DNA of 64,000 bases from Inhella proteolytica (GTDB lineage: Bacteria; Pseudomonadota; Gammaproteobacteria; Burkholderiales; Burkholderiaceae_C), in NCBI RefSeq assembly GCF_016093275.1, contig NZ_JAEDAK010000004.1, forward strand, positions 1 through 64,000. The letters are read 5' to 3'. The notes under the pieces are model-generated. The model was not told where the DNA came from and made no database searches. It worked only from the letters and a program-made list of their open reading frames with translations. Positions 41,211 through 50,860 of the stretch are shown here, one piece after another (within the stretch, counting starts at the first letter, position 1; each line of letters begins with the position of its first letter). The position numbers and the translations under genes are program-made.

Positions 41211-41856
41211 GATCGATCGCGCGCAGCACGGCCTGGGTGCGGTCGCGCACACCCATCTTGGCGAAGATCGACGAGCAGTGGTTCTTGATCACGCCCTCGC
41301 TATTGCCCAGCAGGCCGGCGATCTCGGTGTTCGAGCGGCCGCTGGCCACCAGGCGCAACACCTGCAGCTCCTTGGGGCTGAGCGGTTCGGGGTCGGGCAG
41401 GCCCTCGAAGGCGCGCTCGGTGGCGCCGGGGCGGGTGGCGCGCTCGGTCAGGCCGGGGCGCAGCGCAGTGCTGCCGCTGGCCACGTCGCGCAGCGCCTGG
41501 GCCAGGGTCTCGACGCTGATGGCCTTGAGCAGGAAGCCCTTGGCACCGGCGCGCACGGCCTCGTCGAAAGCCTCGCGGTCGTCGAAGGTGGTGAGCAGCA
41601 GCACCGGCACGGCCAGCGCGCGCGCGGCCAGGGCGCGGATCAGGCCGATGCCGTCCAGGCGCGGCATGCGCATGTCGGACAGCACCACATCGGGCATCAG
41701 CGTGGGGATGAGTTCGAGCGCCTTGGCGCCGTCCTCGGCCTCGCCGACGAGCTCGATGTCGCCGCACAGGGCCAGCAGGCCCTTCAGGCCTTCACGCACC
41801 AGCTGCTGGTCTTCCACCAGCAGCACTCGGATCGGATTCGGGGCAGCAGCTTGCAC
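41197..41856 (-). CDS. NarL-type response regulator
   Basis: 219 residues. Receiver domain with ED at 15-16, phospho-acceptor Asp in VVLSDMRMPRLDG (about 60), Thr in LLLTTFDDREAF and Lys in GFLLKAISVE. LuxR helix-turn-helix at about 155-210 (LSPKELQVLRLVASGRSNTE, then GVIKNHCSSIFAKM). The GTG start at 41856 sits directly after the TAA of the kinase gene with no gap. Receives phosphate from the kinase at 41857. Downstream genes include the PglL-like ligase. Confidence 0.92.
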   Translation of the reverse strand: MQAAAPNPIRVLLVEDQQLVREGLKGLLALCGDIELVGEAEDGAKALELIPTLMPDVVLSDMRMPRLDGIGLIRALAARALAVPVLLLTTFDDREAFDEAVRAGAKGFLLKAISVETLAQALRDVASGSTALRPGLTERATRPGATERAFEGLPDPEPLSPKELQVLRLVASGRSNTEIAGLLGNSEGVIKNHCSSIFAKMGVRDRTQAVLRAIDLGWI

Positions 41857-43116
41857 TTAGAGCCTCTCTTGGCGCGGGATGCGCAGTTCCAGACAAAAAC
41901 CGGGTTGGTGGCGCAGCACCGTCAGGCTGCCCCCCAATTCTTCTACGCGCTCGCGCATGCCCGTCAGGCCGTTGCCGGCCTGCAGGCGGGGCGCGCCCAC
42001 GCCGTCATCTTCGATGCGGACCAGCACCTGGTCGCCGGATTCGACGCTGAGCAGGCGCATCGCCACTTCGACCTGGCGGGCGCGCGCGTGGCGCACGCAG
42101 TTGGTCACCGCCTCTTGCACGCAGCGCAGCAGGGCGTGGGCACAGCGCGGGCTCAGGTCCTGCACGGCGTCGGCCGCCACATCGAGCACGATGCGCGGTG
42201 ATTCGATGCCGGCCTGCAGGGCCTGCAGCGCGGCGCGCAGGTCGATGCGGGCCTCGTCGCGCTGGGCACTCACGGCCGCGCGCACATCGGCCAGCAGCTG
42301 CTGCGCCACGGCGCGCGCCTTGCCCAGGGCCGGCGTGGCGGCGTTCGCGTCGCCGCGCGCGGCCAGGGCCTCGCCCAGCTGCAGTTGCAGGTTCAGCGCG
42401 GCCAGGTGGTGACCCATCAGATCGTGCAGCTCGCGCGCGATGACCAGGCGCTCGGAATAGCGCAGCTGCTCGTCGTGCAGGCGCTCGGCGCTCAGGCGTT
42501 CGGCCAGCATGGCCTGCAGCCAGCGGCGCTTCTCGGCCTGCGAGGCCGTGAGCCGGCCCAGGCCATAGGCCAGGCCGTGCAGGGCCAGCATGGACATCGC
42601 CGTCATCGTCACGCCGTAGAGCAGGCCCTGGTGCAACTGCTCGTCGCGCTGGCCGGCATTGGGCAGCCAGAGGTAATTGGCCAGGGCCAGCAACACCTGC
42701 AGGGCGGCAAAGATCAGCGCGGCGCGCGCGCGCAGCAGCACCGCGGCCATGGCGGTGACGAGAAAGGGCAGGCCGGGCGTGACGGCGAAGGCCAGCACGT
42801 CCAGCAGCACCAGCCAGCGCAGCGCGTGGCGCGGCGGGTTGTCCATGTGCTGCGGCCGCGCCAGGCGCCACAGCAGCCAGCCGAAGGCGCCCAGCAGCAT
42901 CAGCGAGAGGATCAGCGGCGTGGGGTTGCGCGGCGCGCCGCCCAGCGCGGCCCAGGCCTGGGCGATCAGGCCGTCATACGGCTCGGTGGCGGCGCCGGCC
43001 AGCGTGGCCACGGCCGAATAGAGCTCCAGCGCGCAGATCACCAGTGCGGCCATGCGCAGCGCCACGGCCGGCTCGGTGAAGCGGTCGATCCAGGGGCGGC
43101 GCGGGGCGGGGCTCAA
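41857..43116 (-). CDS. NarL-type (HisKA_3) sensor histidine kinase
   Basis: 419 residues. About six transmembrane helices in the first 190 residues, then a short coiled linker and a HisKA_3 dimerisation domain with the phospho-acceptor His in IARELHDLMGHHLAALN (about 230-245). A reduced HATPase follows (EAVTNCVRHARARQ, IEDDGVGAP, GNGLTGMRERVEEL). Start is taken as the TTG at 43116, but a GTG or ATG at residues 18-22 is possible. Operon with its response regulator. Signal unknown. Confidence 0.88.
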   Translation of the reverse strand: MSPAPRRPWIDRFTEPAVALRMAALVICALELYSAVATLAGAATEPYDGLIAQAWAALGGAPRNPTPLILSLMLLGAFGWLLWRLARPQHMDNPPRHALRWLVLLDVLAFAVTPGLPFLVTAMAAVLLRARAALIFAALQVLLALANYLWLPNAGQRDEQLHQGLLYGVTMTAMSMLALHGLAYGLGRLTASQAEKRRWLQAMLAERLSAERLHDEQLRYSERLVIARELHDLMGHHLAALNLQLQLGEALAARGDANAATPALGKARAVAQQLLADVRAAVSAQRDEARIDLRAALQALQAGIESPRIVLDVAADAVQDLSPRCAHALLRCVQEAVTNCVRHARARQVEVAMRLLSVESGDQVLVRIEDDGVGAPRLQAGNGLTGMRERVEELGGSLTVLRHQPGFCLELRIPRQERL

Positions 43117-43175
43117 GGGCGGGAGGCTCTCAAAAAGCCGGCGAGCTTAGGGGCGGGCCGGCCAGACACCATTCG

Positions 43176-44303
43176 TCACGAAGTCATCGGGGCGGCCTGG
43201 GCAATCACCCCGCCGCCCAGGCAGACCTCGCCGTCGTACAGCACGGCGCTCTGGCCGGGCGTCACCGCCCACTGCGGCTGCTCGAAGTCGAGCGCGAAGC
43301 CGGCCGGGGCGGCTTCAAAGCGGCAAGCGGCATCGGCCTGGCGGTAGCGCGTCTTGGCGCCATAAACCCCGGGGGCGGGCGTGCGACCGGCAATCCAGCT
43401 GCAGTCGTCCGCCACCAGGGCGGGGCTTTGCAGCAGCGAGTGGTCGTGCCCTTGCACCACCACCAGGCGGTTGCGCTCCAGGTCCTTGCGCGCCACGAAC
43501 CAGGGGGCGTGCTCGCCTCCGCCGCGCGGCGCACCCTTCTCCTTCACGCCGCCAATCCCCAAGCCCTGGCGCTGACCGAGGGTGTAGAAGCTCAGGCCCA
43601 CATGCTGGCCGAGCTTGCGGCCGCGCTCGTCGACGATGTCGCCGGGCGCGTGGCTCAGGTAACGGTTGAGGAATTCGCGGAAGGGCCGCTCGCCGATGAA
43701 GCAGATGCCGGTGGAGTCCTTCTTCTTGGCGTTGGGCAGGCCCCATTCGGTGGCCAGGCGGCGCACCTCGGTCTTGGGCAGTTCGCCCACCGGGAACAGC
43801 ACCTTGCTCAGCTGCGCCTGGCTCAGCCGGTGCAGGAAGTAGCTCTGGTCCTTCAGCGGGTCCAGTCCCTTGAGCAGCTGCGACTCCCCGCTGGGCAGCA
43901 CGCGGCGGCGCGCGTAGTGCCCGGTGGCGATCGCGTCGGCGCCCAGGCGCATCGCGTGGTCCAGAAAGGCCTTGAACTTGATCTCGGCGTTGCAGAGGAT
44001 GTCCGGGTTGGGCGTGCGGCCGGCCTGGTACTCGCGCAGGAACTCGGCGAATACGCGGTCCTTGTACTCGGCGGCGAAATTCACGTGCTCGATCTCGATG
44101 CCGATGACCTCGGCCACCGCGGCGGCGTCGACGAAGTCCACGTTCGAGGAGCAGTACTCGGAATCGTCGTCGTCTTCCCAGTTCTTCATGAAGATGCCGA
44201 TGACCTCATGGCCCTGGCGCTTCAGCAGGGCGGCGGAGACGGCGGAATCGACGCCGCCGGAGAGGCCGACGACGATGCGTTGTTTCGGTGTGGCAGAAGA
44301 CAT
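43176..44303 (-). CDS. mnmA: tRNA-specific 2-thiouridylase MnmA
   Basis: 375 residues, standard length. It makes the 2-thio group on uridine 34 of Lys, Glu and Gln tRNAs, using ATP and sulfur relayed from IscS. Readable features: the PP-loop [34 protein letters not shown], the catalytic Cys in [16 protein letters not shown] and the partner Cys in [12 protein letters not shown]. It is divergent from the metallo-hydrolase gene (53-base gap) and sits just after the kinase promoter on the same strand. Confidence 0.97.
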   Translation of the reverse strand: MSSATPKQRIVVGLSGGVDSAVSAALLKRQGHEVIGIFMKNWEDDDDSEYCSSNVDFVDAAAVAEVIGIEIEHVNFAAEYKDRVFAEFLREYQAGRTPNPDILCNAEIKFKAFLDHAMRLGADAIATGHYARRRVLPSGESQLLKGLDPLKDQSYFLHRLSQAQLSKVLFPVGELPKTEVRRLATEWGLPNAKKKDSTGICFIGERPFREFLNRYLSHAPGDIVDERGRKLGQHVGLSFYTLGQRQGLGIGGVKEKGAPRGGGEHAPWFVARKDLERNRLVVVQGHDHSLLQSPALVADDCSWIAGRTPAPGVYGAKTRYRQADAACRFEAAPAGFALDFEQPQWAVTPGQSAVLYDGEVCLGGGVIAQAAPMTS

Positions 44304-44356
44304 GGTCTTGCGATTGTCGTTAGGCTGCCGGCTTTTCCCAGAACGGAGCCCGAGAC

Positions 44357-45301
44357 ATGCGCCACAGCCTTGCCGCCTTCGCCCTTGCCCTGCCGCTCTT
44401 GGGCAGCACCCTGGCCCACGCTGCCCCGCCCCAGGCCGGTGGCCAGGCGCCGGGCTGGTACCGGATGAAGCTGGGCAGCTTTGAGGTGACCTCGCTCTAC
44501 GACGGCTTCTTCCGCCTGCCGGTGGACAAGCTGCTGCAGACCGACGACCCGACCCTGGTGGCGCGCCGCCTGCAGCACCACTACCTGGGCCTGCCGCTGG
44601 AAACCTCGGTGAACGCCTTCCTGGTGCACACCGGCGAGAAGCTGGTGCTGATCGACACCGGCCACGCCGGCCAGGGCGGCGAGGCCACCGGCCGCGTGCT
44701 CGCGCATCTGAAGGCCAGCGGCTACAGCCCCGAGCAGGTGGACGAGGTCTACATCACGCACTTCCACGGCGACCATCTGAACGGCCTGGTCGACAAGGAC
44801 GGCAAGCCCGCCTACCCGAACGCCGTGGTACGCGCGGACCAGCGCGAGTCCGGCTTCTGGCTGAGCGACCCGGCGCAGGCCCCGCAGGCCGCCCGCGGCG
44901 GCATGGCCAACGCGCAGCGCGTGCTCAAGCCCTACCTGGACGCAGGCCGCTTCAAGCCCTTCGATGGCGCCACCGAGCTGGTCAAGGGCGTGCGCGCCGT
45001 GCCCGCCTACGGCCACACGCCCGGCCACAGCATCTATGTGGTGGAGTCCGGCGCCGACAAGATGGTGCTCTGGGGCGACCTGATGCATGTGGCGGCCGTG
45101 CAGTTCGCCCATCCCGAGGTAACGATCGCCTTCGACAGCGACCAGAAGGCCGCGCGTCCGCAGCGTGAGGGCCAGTACAAGGCCGCGGCCGAGGGCGGCT
45201 ACTACGTCGGCGTCACGCACGTGAGCTTCCCGGGCATCGGCAAGCTGCGCGCCGACGGCAAGGGCTACGAATGGATTCCGGTGAACTACCCGCGACCGTG
45301 A
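44357..45301 (+). CDS. periplasmic metallo-beta-lactamase-fold hydrolase
   Basis: 314 residues with a signal peptide ending AHA (residues 1-22). The metal-binding motif is [11 protein letters not shown] near 135-145, with further ligands in [10 protein letters not shown] and LWGDLMH. The overall length and [20 protein letters not shown] match the AHL-lactonase/phosphonate-type branch of the family. The substrate is unknown; lactones or acyl esters are plausible. Its stop overlaps the start of the acetyltransferase gene (GTGA). Confidence 0.88.
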   Translation: MRHSLAAFALALPLLGSTLAHAAPPQAGGQAPGWYRMKLGSFEVTSLYDGFFRLPVDKLLQTDDPTLVARRLQHHYLGLPLETSVNAFLVHTGEKLVLIDTGHAGQGGEATGRVLAHLKASGYSPEQVDEVYITHFHGDHLNGLVDKDGKPAYPNAVVRADQRESGFWLSDPAQAPQAARGGMANAQRVLKPYLDAGRFKPFDGATELVKGVRAVPAYGHTPGHSIYVVESGADKMVLWGDLMHVAAVQFAHPEVTIAFDSDQKAARPQREGQYKAAAEGGYYVGVTHVSFPGIGKLRADGKGYEWIPVNYPRP

Positions 45302-45756
45302 ACATCGAGCTGCGCGAGATCACGGCCGAGACGGTGATCGCCATCATCAAGCTGCAGGTGGCTCCGGCCCAGCAGGGTTTTGTGGCGCCCAACTCGGTCT
45401 CGCTCGCCCAGGCTCTGTTCCACCCCGAGGCCTGGTACCGAGCCATCTATGTGGATGGCGAACCGGCCGGCTTCGTGATGCTGGAAGACCGCAGCGGCCT
45501 GCCCGACGCGCAGGCCAAGGACCGCGAAGAGGCCGGCTTGTGGCGCCTGATGGTGGACGCGCGCTACCAAGGCCTGGGCGTGGGCCGCGCGGCGCTGCGG
45601 CAGGTGATCGGGCAGCTGCGCGCACGCGGCTTCCAGCGCCTGCTGACCTCCTATGTGCCCGGCCCGGGCTGCCCGGAGCCCTTCTACAAGCGCCTGGGCT
45701 TCACGCCCACCGGCGAGGTGGACGGCGGCGAGGTGGTGCTGGCGCTGACGCTTTGA
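45298..45756 (+). CDS. GNAT family N-acetyltransferase
   Basis: 152 residues. The acetyl-CoA-binding loop is in LWRLMVDARYQGLGVGRAAL (R/Q-x-x-G-x-G/A), with the C-terminal strand SYVPGPGCPEPFYKRLGFTP characteristic of the fold. Resembles diamine/spermidine acetyltransferase-like GNATs. Start is the GTG at 45298 overlapping the upstream stop by four bases (GTGA); the 9-residue longer frame is less likely. Co-transcribed with the metallo-hydrolase. It ends ten bases before the stop of the convergent EAL gene. Confidence 0.86.
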   Translation: MNIELREITAETVIAIIKLQVAPAQQGFVAPNSVSLAQALFHPEAWYRAIYVDGEPAGFVMLEDRSGLPDAQAKDREEAGLWRLMVDARYQGLGVGRAALRQVIGQLRARGFQRLLTSYVPGPGCPEPFYKRLGFTPTGEVDGGEVVLALTL

Positions 45757-45766
45757 TGGCGCCGGC

Positions 45767-46564
45767 TCAGTCCAAGCTGCCCGCCAGCGGCGCCACCACG
45801 GCGTCCAGGCTGGGGCGGGCGAACCAGTAGCCCTGCATCAGGCGCACACCCAGATCGGCCAGCGCATCGCGCTCGGCCCGCGTCTCGATGCCCTCGGCAA
45901 TCACCTGGATGCCGAGCTCCGCGCAGGTGGCCAGCAGGCCGCGCACGATGGCGCGGCGCGGTTTGTCGGCATCGATGCCGCGCACCAGGTGCATGTCGAG
46001 CTTGACCAGATCGGGCTGGAAATCGGCCAGCAGCTTGAGCCCGGCATAGCCGGCGCCGAAGTCGTCGATCGCCGTCAGGAAGCCGGTGCGGCGGTACTCG
46101 CGCAGGATCTCGGCCAGCCAGGCGCCGTCCTCGACCTGCTCGCCCTCCGTCACCTCAAAAATGATGCGTTCCAACGGAAAGCCGTGGGTGCGCGCCGCCG
46201 CCAGGGTGGTGCGGATGCAGACCTCGGGCCGGTAGATGGCGTTGGGCAGAAAGTTGATCGAGATGCGCTCGCTCAGGCCCTGCTCGGCGGCCATCTTGAT
46301 GGCCTTGACGCGACAGGCCTGGTCGAAGCGGTAGCGATTGCCGTCGTGCACCTGGTCCAGCACCCAGCCGGCGCCCTGGCCCTCGGTGCCGCGCACCAGG
46401 GCTTCGCGGGCGAACACGCTGCGCGTGCCCAGGTCCACGATGGGTTGGAAGGCGAAGCGGAAGTCAAAACCGAGCGCATCGCCGCGTGCGCAGGATTCGC
46501 AGTCGGCGGCGCTGCCCTGCAATGGCGTGAAGTTGGATGGAAATACGGGGTGGGCCGAAGCCAT
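45767..46564 (-). CDS. stand-alone EAL-domain c-di-GMP phosphodiesterase
   Basis: 265 residues with no sensor domain beyond a short N-terminus that contains a Cys pair (ADCESCARGD). The EAL signature is in FAREALVRG near 52. Catalytic residues are present: Asn in SINFLPNAIY, Glu in FEVTEGE, Asp pair in AIDDFGAGYAGL (family consensus DDFGTG), Lys in LVKLDM, Glu in IAEGIET, and MQGYWFARP. It probably breaks cyclic di-GMP in the cytoplasm. The Cys pair suggests a redox or metal input. Eleven bases downstream of the solute-binding gene on the same strand. Confidence 0.87.
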   Translation of the reverse strand: MASAHPVFPSNFTPLQGSAADCESCARGDALGFDFRFAFQPIVDLGTRSVFAREALVRGTEGQGAGWVLDQVHDGNRYRFDQACRVKAIKMAAEQGLSERISINFLPNAIYRPEVCIRTTLAAARTHGFPLERIIFEVTEGEQVEDGAWLAEILREYRRTGFLTAIDDFGAGYAGLKLLADFQPDLVKLDMHLVRGIDADKPRRAIVRGLLATCAELGIQVIAEGIETRAERDALADLGVRLMQGYWFARPSLDAVVAPLAGSLD

Positions 46565-46575
46565 TCAGTCCTCCA

Positions 46576-47427
46576 TCAGAGACGGGCGAAATAGCGCTCG
46601 GGCATGGCGCGAAAACGCGCCGACAACCCGGGGTTGGGCAATTCCAGCACCTGCGCCCGCAAGGGCTCGGTGCGCTGCAGCCAGCGCGCGAAACCCGGGC
46701 TGGCCGCCAGCAGGCGGCGCAGGCTGCCGTCCTCGAATGCCGACTCCAGCCCGCGTTGTAACGCGTCGCGCAAGGCCAGGCGGCCGGGGGCGACGAAATA
46801 CAGACGCGCAAAGCGGTAATGCAGCAGGGGTCGCTCCAACACCTCGCAATCGGGCGCCAGCGCCCGGTGGCGCTGCAGCTGCTCCTGCGCCTCTTCGATG
46901 CCCAGGGGCAGCACATCGAAGCGGCCGCCCTGCAGCATGCGGAACAGGGCCTTGAACGGGGCCGTGTCCACCGCCAGGCCGGCGGCCTCCAGGATGCGCT
47001 GATCGGCCCAGCCGGGCCCCTGGCCGACGCGAAAGCGGCGCAAGCCGGCCAGGTTGCGCACGGCCGCCACCTCGGCGGCGCGGTCGTGCCGCACCAGCAG
47101 GCAGCGCCAGCCGCTCAGGCCCAGGTCGATGGGGAAGAACACCGGCTCGTAGCGGTCTTCCAGCTCGGGGCCGGTACCCATGTCCATCACGTCCACGGCA
47201 CCACTGCCCAGGGCGCGGCGAAGGCCTTGCGGCCCCAAGGTCTCTTCGCCCATGTGCAACTGGTAGGGCTGGCCGCTCTTGCGCAGGGCCAGGTCCAGCA
47301 GGCGGTAGCCATAGGCCTGCTCGCCACGTTCATCCACGCGCGGGTACACCACCTCCAGCGGTTCGGCCTGCGCGCGCGGCAGCAGGCCCAGGCCGGGGCT
47401 CAGCGCGAACAGGGCACGACGCTGCAT
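46576..47427 (-). CDS. periplasmic solute-binding-like protein B of the ABC export cluster
   Basis: 283 residues with a signal-type N-terminus (LFALSPGLGLLPRAQA). It is a clear paralogue of the protein at 48143: both share EVVYPR, AYGYRLLDLALRKSG, FDLGLSG-type segments, a VDTAPFKALFRMLQGGRFDV-like block and a PNPGLSARFRAMP-like ending. The fold resembles family-3 solute-binding proteins (two lobes with GLRRFRVGQG as hinge). It lies 26 bases after the ABC ATPase gene on the same strand, so it should be in the same transcript. Its ligand is not known. Confidence 0.75.
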   Translation of the reverse strand: MQRRALFALSPGLGLLPRAQAEPLEVVYPRVDERGEQAYGYRLLDLALRKSGQPYQLHMGEETLGPQGLRRALGSGAVDVMDMGTGPELEDRYEPVFFPIDLGLSGWRCLLVRHDRAAEVAAVRNLAGLRRFRVGQGPGWADQRILEAAGLAVDTAPFKALFRMLQGGRFDVLPLGIEEAQEQLQRHRALAPDCEVLERPLLHYRFARLYFVAPGRLALRDALQRGLESAFEDGSLRRLLAASPGFARWLQRTEPLRAQVLELPNPGLSARFRAMPERYFARL

Positions 47428-47453
47428 GGGCGCCCTCCATGGATCGGGAAGGC

Positions 47454-48142
<689 letters not shown>

Positions 48143-48146
<4 letters not shown>

Positions 48147-49057
48147 GCCGCCCCCCCGGCGAGCGGGCGTACGAGCGGGTGCAGGGCGCTGGCCGGCACC
48201 TGGCGGTAGACCGCGGGTAGCTCGGGGTTGGGCAGGCGCACGATGCGCTCCGGGACCTGGGCGCGGGGGCCCAGCAGCGGCGCCAGGCCGGCTTGCAGCT
48301 GCAGCACCGCCAGCACCGCGCCCTCGGCGTGGGCCTGCTGCAGGCCGCGCAGCAGGGCCTCGCGCAGCCGGGTGTGGCCGCGCGTCACCATGAACTTGCG
48401 GGCCAGCGGGTAGTGCAGGGCCAGCCCCGGCACCAACACGGCCGAAGGCGCCAGGGCCTGGTGCTGGCGCAGTGCCGCATGGATCTCCTCCACCCCCAAC
48501 GGGTAGAGATCGAAGCGGCCGGCTTCGAGCATGCGGAACAGGTTCAGGAACTGGCTGGTGTCCACGCGCAGGCCGGCGGCGCGCAGGATGCGCGTGTCCA
48601 CCCACTCATCGCCCTGACCGAAGCGAAGCGCCTTCAGATCCTGCAGGGTGCGAACCTCCGCCAGCACCGGCAGCAGGCTGCGCCGCGCCAGCAGCTGGCG
48701 CAGGCCGCTCAGGCCCAGATCCAGGGCAAAGGGCACGAGGTCGAAGGCGGCCTCGGCCTCGCGGGAGATGCCGCCGTCGAGCACCTGCACGCGGCCCGCG
48801 GCCAGTTCCTCGCGCGCCCGGCGCGAGGACAGGGGCGCATCCGTCAGTCGCAGCTGGAAGGGCTCGCCCGAGCGCTGCAGGGCCAGCTCCAGCAGGCGGT
48901 AGCCATAGGCATCGACCGGGCGCTCCGCCAGCCGGGGGTAGACGACCTCCAGCACCGACGTGTTGGCACCACCCGGCTGCCAGCTCCCCGCCGCCGCGGC
49001 AACGGCCACGCGGGCCAGCGCGCGCCGGCGCAGCGGCCTGGCGAGGCCGTTGCTCAC
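48143..49057 (-). CDS. periplasmic solute-binding-like protein A of the ABC export cluster
   Basis: 304 residues with a signal peptide (ALARVAVAAAAGSWQPGGA). It shares its domain order with its paralogue at 46576, including AYGYRLLELALQRSG, FALDLGLSGLRQLLARR, NLFRMLEAGRFDLYPLGVEE and LPNPELPAVYRQVP. It is inserted between the permease and the ATPase, with 4-base overlaps on both sides, so its product is made in fixed proportion to the transporter. Solute-binding-like proteins are usual for importers, but the neighbours are exporter parts. Confidence 0.75.
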
Positions 49058-50298
49058 GCTGCCCCCCGCAGGATGTCCACCGGGTGCACGCGGGCGGCCT
49101 TGCGCGCTGGCAGCCAGGCCGCCGCCAGCGCCGAAGCCAGGGCGAAGCCGGCCGCCAGCGCGAACTGCTCGGCCCCCCAGTACAGCGGCAGGTTCGTCAC
49201 CTCCACCGCGCCGGGCGGCTTCACCGCCACCTGCCCGAGCGCATGCATCAGCAGGGCGCCCAGGGCCAGGCCGAGCAGGCTGCCCACCACGCCCACCGCC
49301 GCGCCCTGCAGCAAAAAGATGCGCTGCAGCTCGTTGGCGTGAAAGCCCATGCTCTTGAGGATGGCGATGTCCTTGGTCTTTTCCAGCGCCACGGTGCTCA
49401 GGGTGTTGTAGATGCCCAGGCTGGCCACCACCAGGATGGCCGACACCACGGTGTACATGATGAGGTTGCGGATGACGAGCAGGGCCAGGATGTCCTGATT
49501 CGCCTCGCTCCAGGCCACCGCCTTGTAGCCCCACTCGGCCTCGATGCGCGGCGCCAGCTGGCCGGCGGCCTGCACGTCGTCGAGCTGCAGGATCAGCCGG
49601 TTGGCGCGGTTCTCGCGCCCCAGCAGGGCCTGGGCGCGCTGCAGCTTCACGAAGGCCTGGCCCTCGTCGTAGCCCTGGTTGCCGGTGTAGAACACCCCGA
49701 CCACCTTCATCTGCCGCGCCAGGCCCGAGGCCGCCACCACGCTGACGGTGCCACCCACGCGCAGCTGGAACTGCTTCATCAGCCCGGCGCCGAGCACGAT
49801 GCCGTTCGGGTCGGCATTCAGGCTGTCCAGATTGCCCTCGGTCATCTTGGACTCGATGGTCGAGACCCCGCGCATCGCCTCGGGCTCGATGCCCTGCAGT
49901 TGCACGCCCTGCACGCGGCCGGCGAAGCTGAGCACCACGGCGCCGTTGAGCACCGGCGCCACGCGCAGGCCGGGCTGCTGGCGCAGCGCCTCCAGCATGC
50001 GCGGCCAGCCGCGGATGCCGCGGTTCTCGCGCTGCGGCTTGACGCGCGGCAGCTCCAGCGCGGCGGCGGGCCAGCGCAGCGCGGCGGGTTGGGGTTGGGC
50101 TTCGCGGTATTCGTCGTAGACGGTGATGTGCGGCGCGTTGTCCACCAGGCGCTGCAGGAAGTCGCGCTCGGAGCCGCGCATCAGGCTGGAGGTGGCCAGG
50201 AAAAAGGCCACGCCGAGGATGACACCGCCGAGTGCGACCAGGGTCTGGCGCTTGCGGCCGATGAGGTGGGCCCAGGCGACGGAGAGGACGACGCTCAC
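49054..50298 (-). CDS. ABC transporter permease (MacB/FtsX-type)
   Basis: 414 residues. One transmembrane helix near 20-40 (LVALGGVILGVAFFLATSSL), a periplasmic MacB_PCD domain (about 45-260), then three C-terminal helices of the FtsX domain (NLIMYTVVSAILVVASLGIY, LLQGAAVGVVGSLLGLAL, FALAAGFALASALAAAWLP) and the cytoplasmic coupling motif LEKTKDIAILKSMGF. Start GTG at 50298. The 562-base region between it and the adaptor gene is filled by the nested repeat. Confidence 0.9.
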   Translation of the reverse strand: MSVVLSVAWAHLIGRKRQTLVALGGVILGVAFFLATSSLMRGSERDFLQRLVDNAPHITVYDEYREAQPQPAALRWPAAALELPRVKPQRENRGIRGWPRMLEALRQQPGLRVAPVLNGAVVLSFAGRVQGVQLQGIEPEAMRGVSTIESKMTEGNLDSLNADPNGIVLGAGLMKQFQLRVGGTVSVVAASGLARQMKVVGVFYTGNQGYDEGQAFVKLQRAQALLGRENRANRLILQLDDVQAAGQLAPRIEAEWGYKAVAWSEANQDILALLVIRNLIMYTVVSAILVVASLGIYNTLSTVALEKTKDIAILKSMGFHANELQRIFLLQGAAVGVVGSLLGLALGALLMHALGQVAVKPPGAVEVTNLPLYWGAEQFALAAGFALASALAAAWLPARKAARVHPVDILRGAA

Positions 50299-50311
50299 TT
50301 GGGCGCCCCTT

Positions 50312-50845
50312 GCAACGAGCCCTTGGGGGCTTCAGCCCCAAGCCCCGACCCGCATTTCTTTGCTGCGCCAATGAAACGCAGGGCAAAGAAAGGCGCCAAT
50401 GCACGCAGCCGGCCTCGGGCCGGCCGCGATTGCACGGCTGGCTCACAGGGCTCCCACACCCCTCCTGGGACTGGGAAAAACTGCCCGCTAAGCTGGCCGG
50501 AGTACCGGCCGTCTAGACCACCGCAAACCATTGCGGGCTCTCTGCGATGAATGGAGCCCCAACCGGCGAACGGAAGGGTTTGGTGCTCATTGGGGGTCTG
50601 TTCTTCGGAGCGCAGCGGGTGATGGTCTGCGGTGCCCGGGACGACCGGTACTCCGGGCGCCTTCGTTGTCCTGCCCGTCGAAGTCAGATGAGGGCTCGTC
50701 TCAGTGTGAGCCCAAGCACCGCCATCACAGTTCGCCCCTAGGGCGACTGTGCGCATTGGCGCCTTTCTTTTCCCCGCGTTTCTTTGGCGCAGCAAAGAAA
50801 TGCGGGTCGGGGTGCAGGGGTTGAAGACCCCTGCGGGCTGCAACG
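50312..50845. repeat. nested inverted-repeat element between adaptor and permease genes
   Basis: Two diverged copies face each other. The 60-base outer arms are at 50343-50402 and 50753-50812; they match at 57 of 60 positions as reverse complements. Outside each arm is a hairpin: CTTGGGG-GCTTCAG-CCCCAAG (50322-50342) and GCAGGGG-TTGAAGA-CCCCTGC (50814-50834). Each keeps a perfect 7-bp stem though the bases changed. An inner pair (CCGGAGTACCGG near 50490, CCGGTACTCCGG near 50647) extends the symmetry. No gene is seen in this 562-base gap. Each arm carries a TTTCTTTGC/GCAAAGAAA-like motif common in Burkholderiales intergenic repeats. Confidence 0.75.
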
Positions 50846-50860
50846 AGAGAACACCAACGT

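Noticed and set aside
50310-50824. Short frames inside the nested repeat
   Set aside because: They follow the inverted arms and carry no motif; the region reads as structure, not coding.
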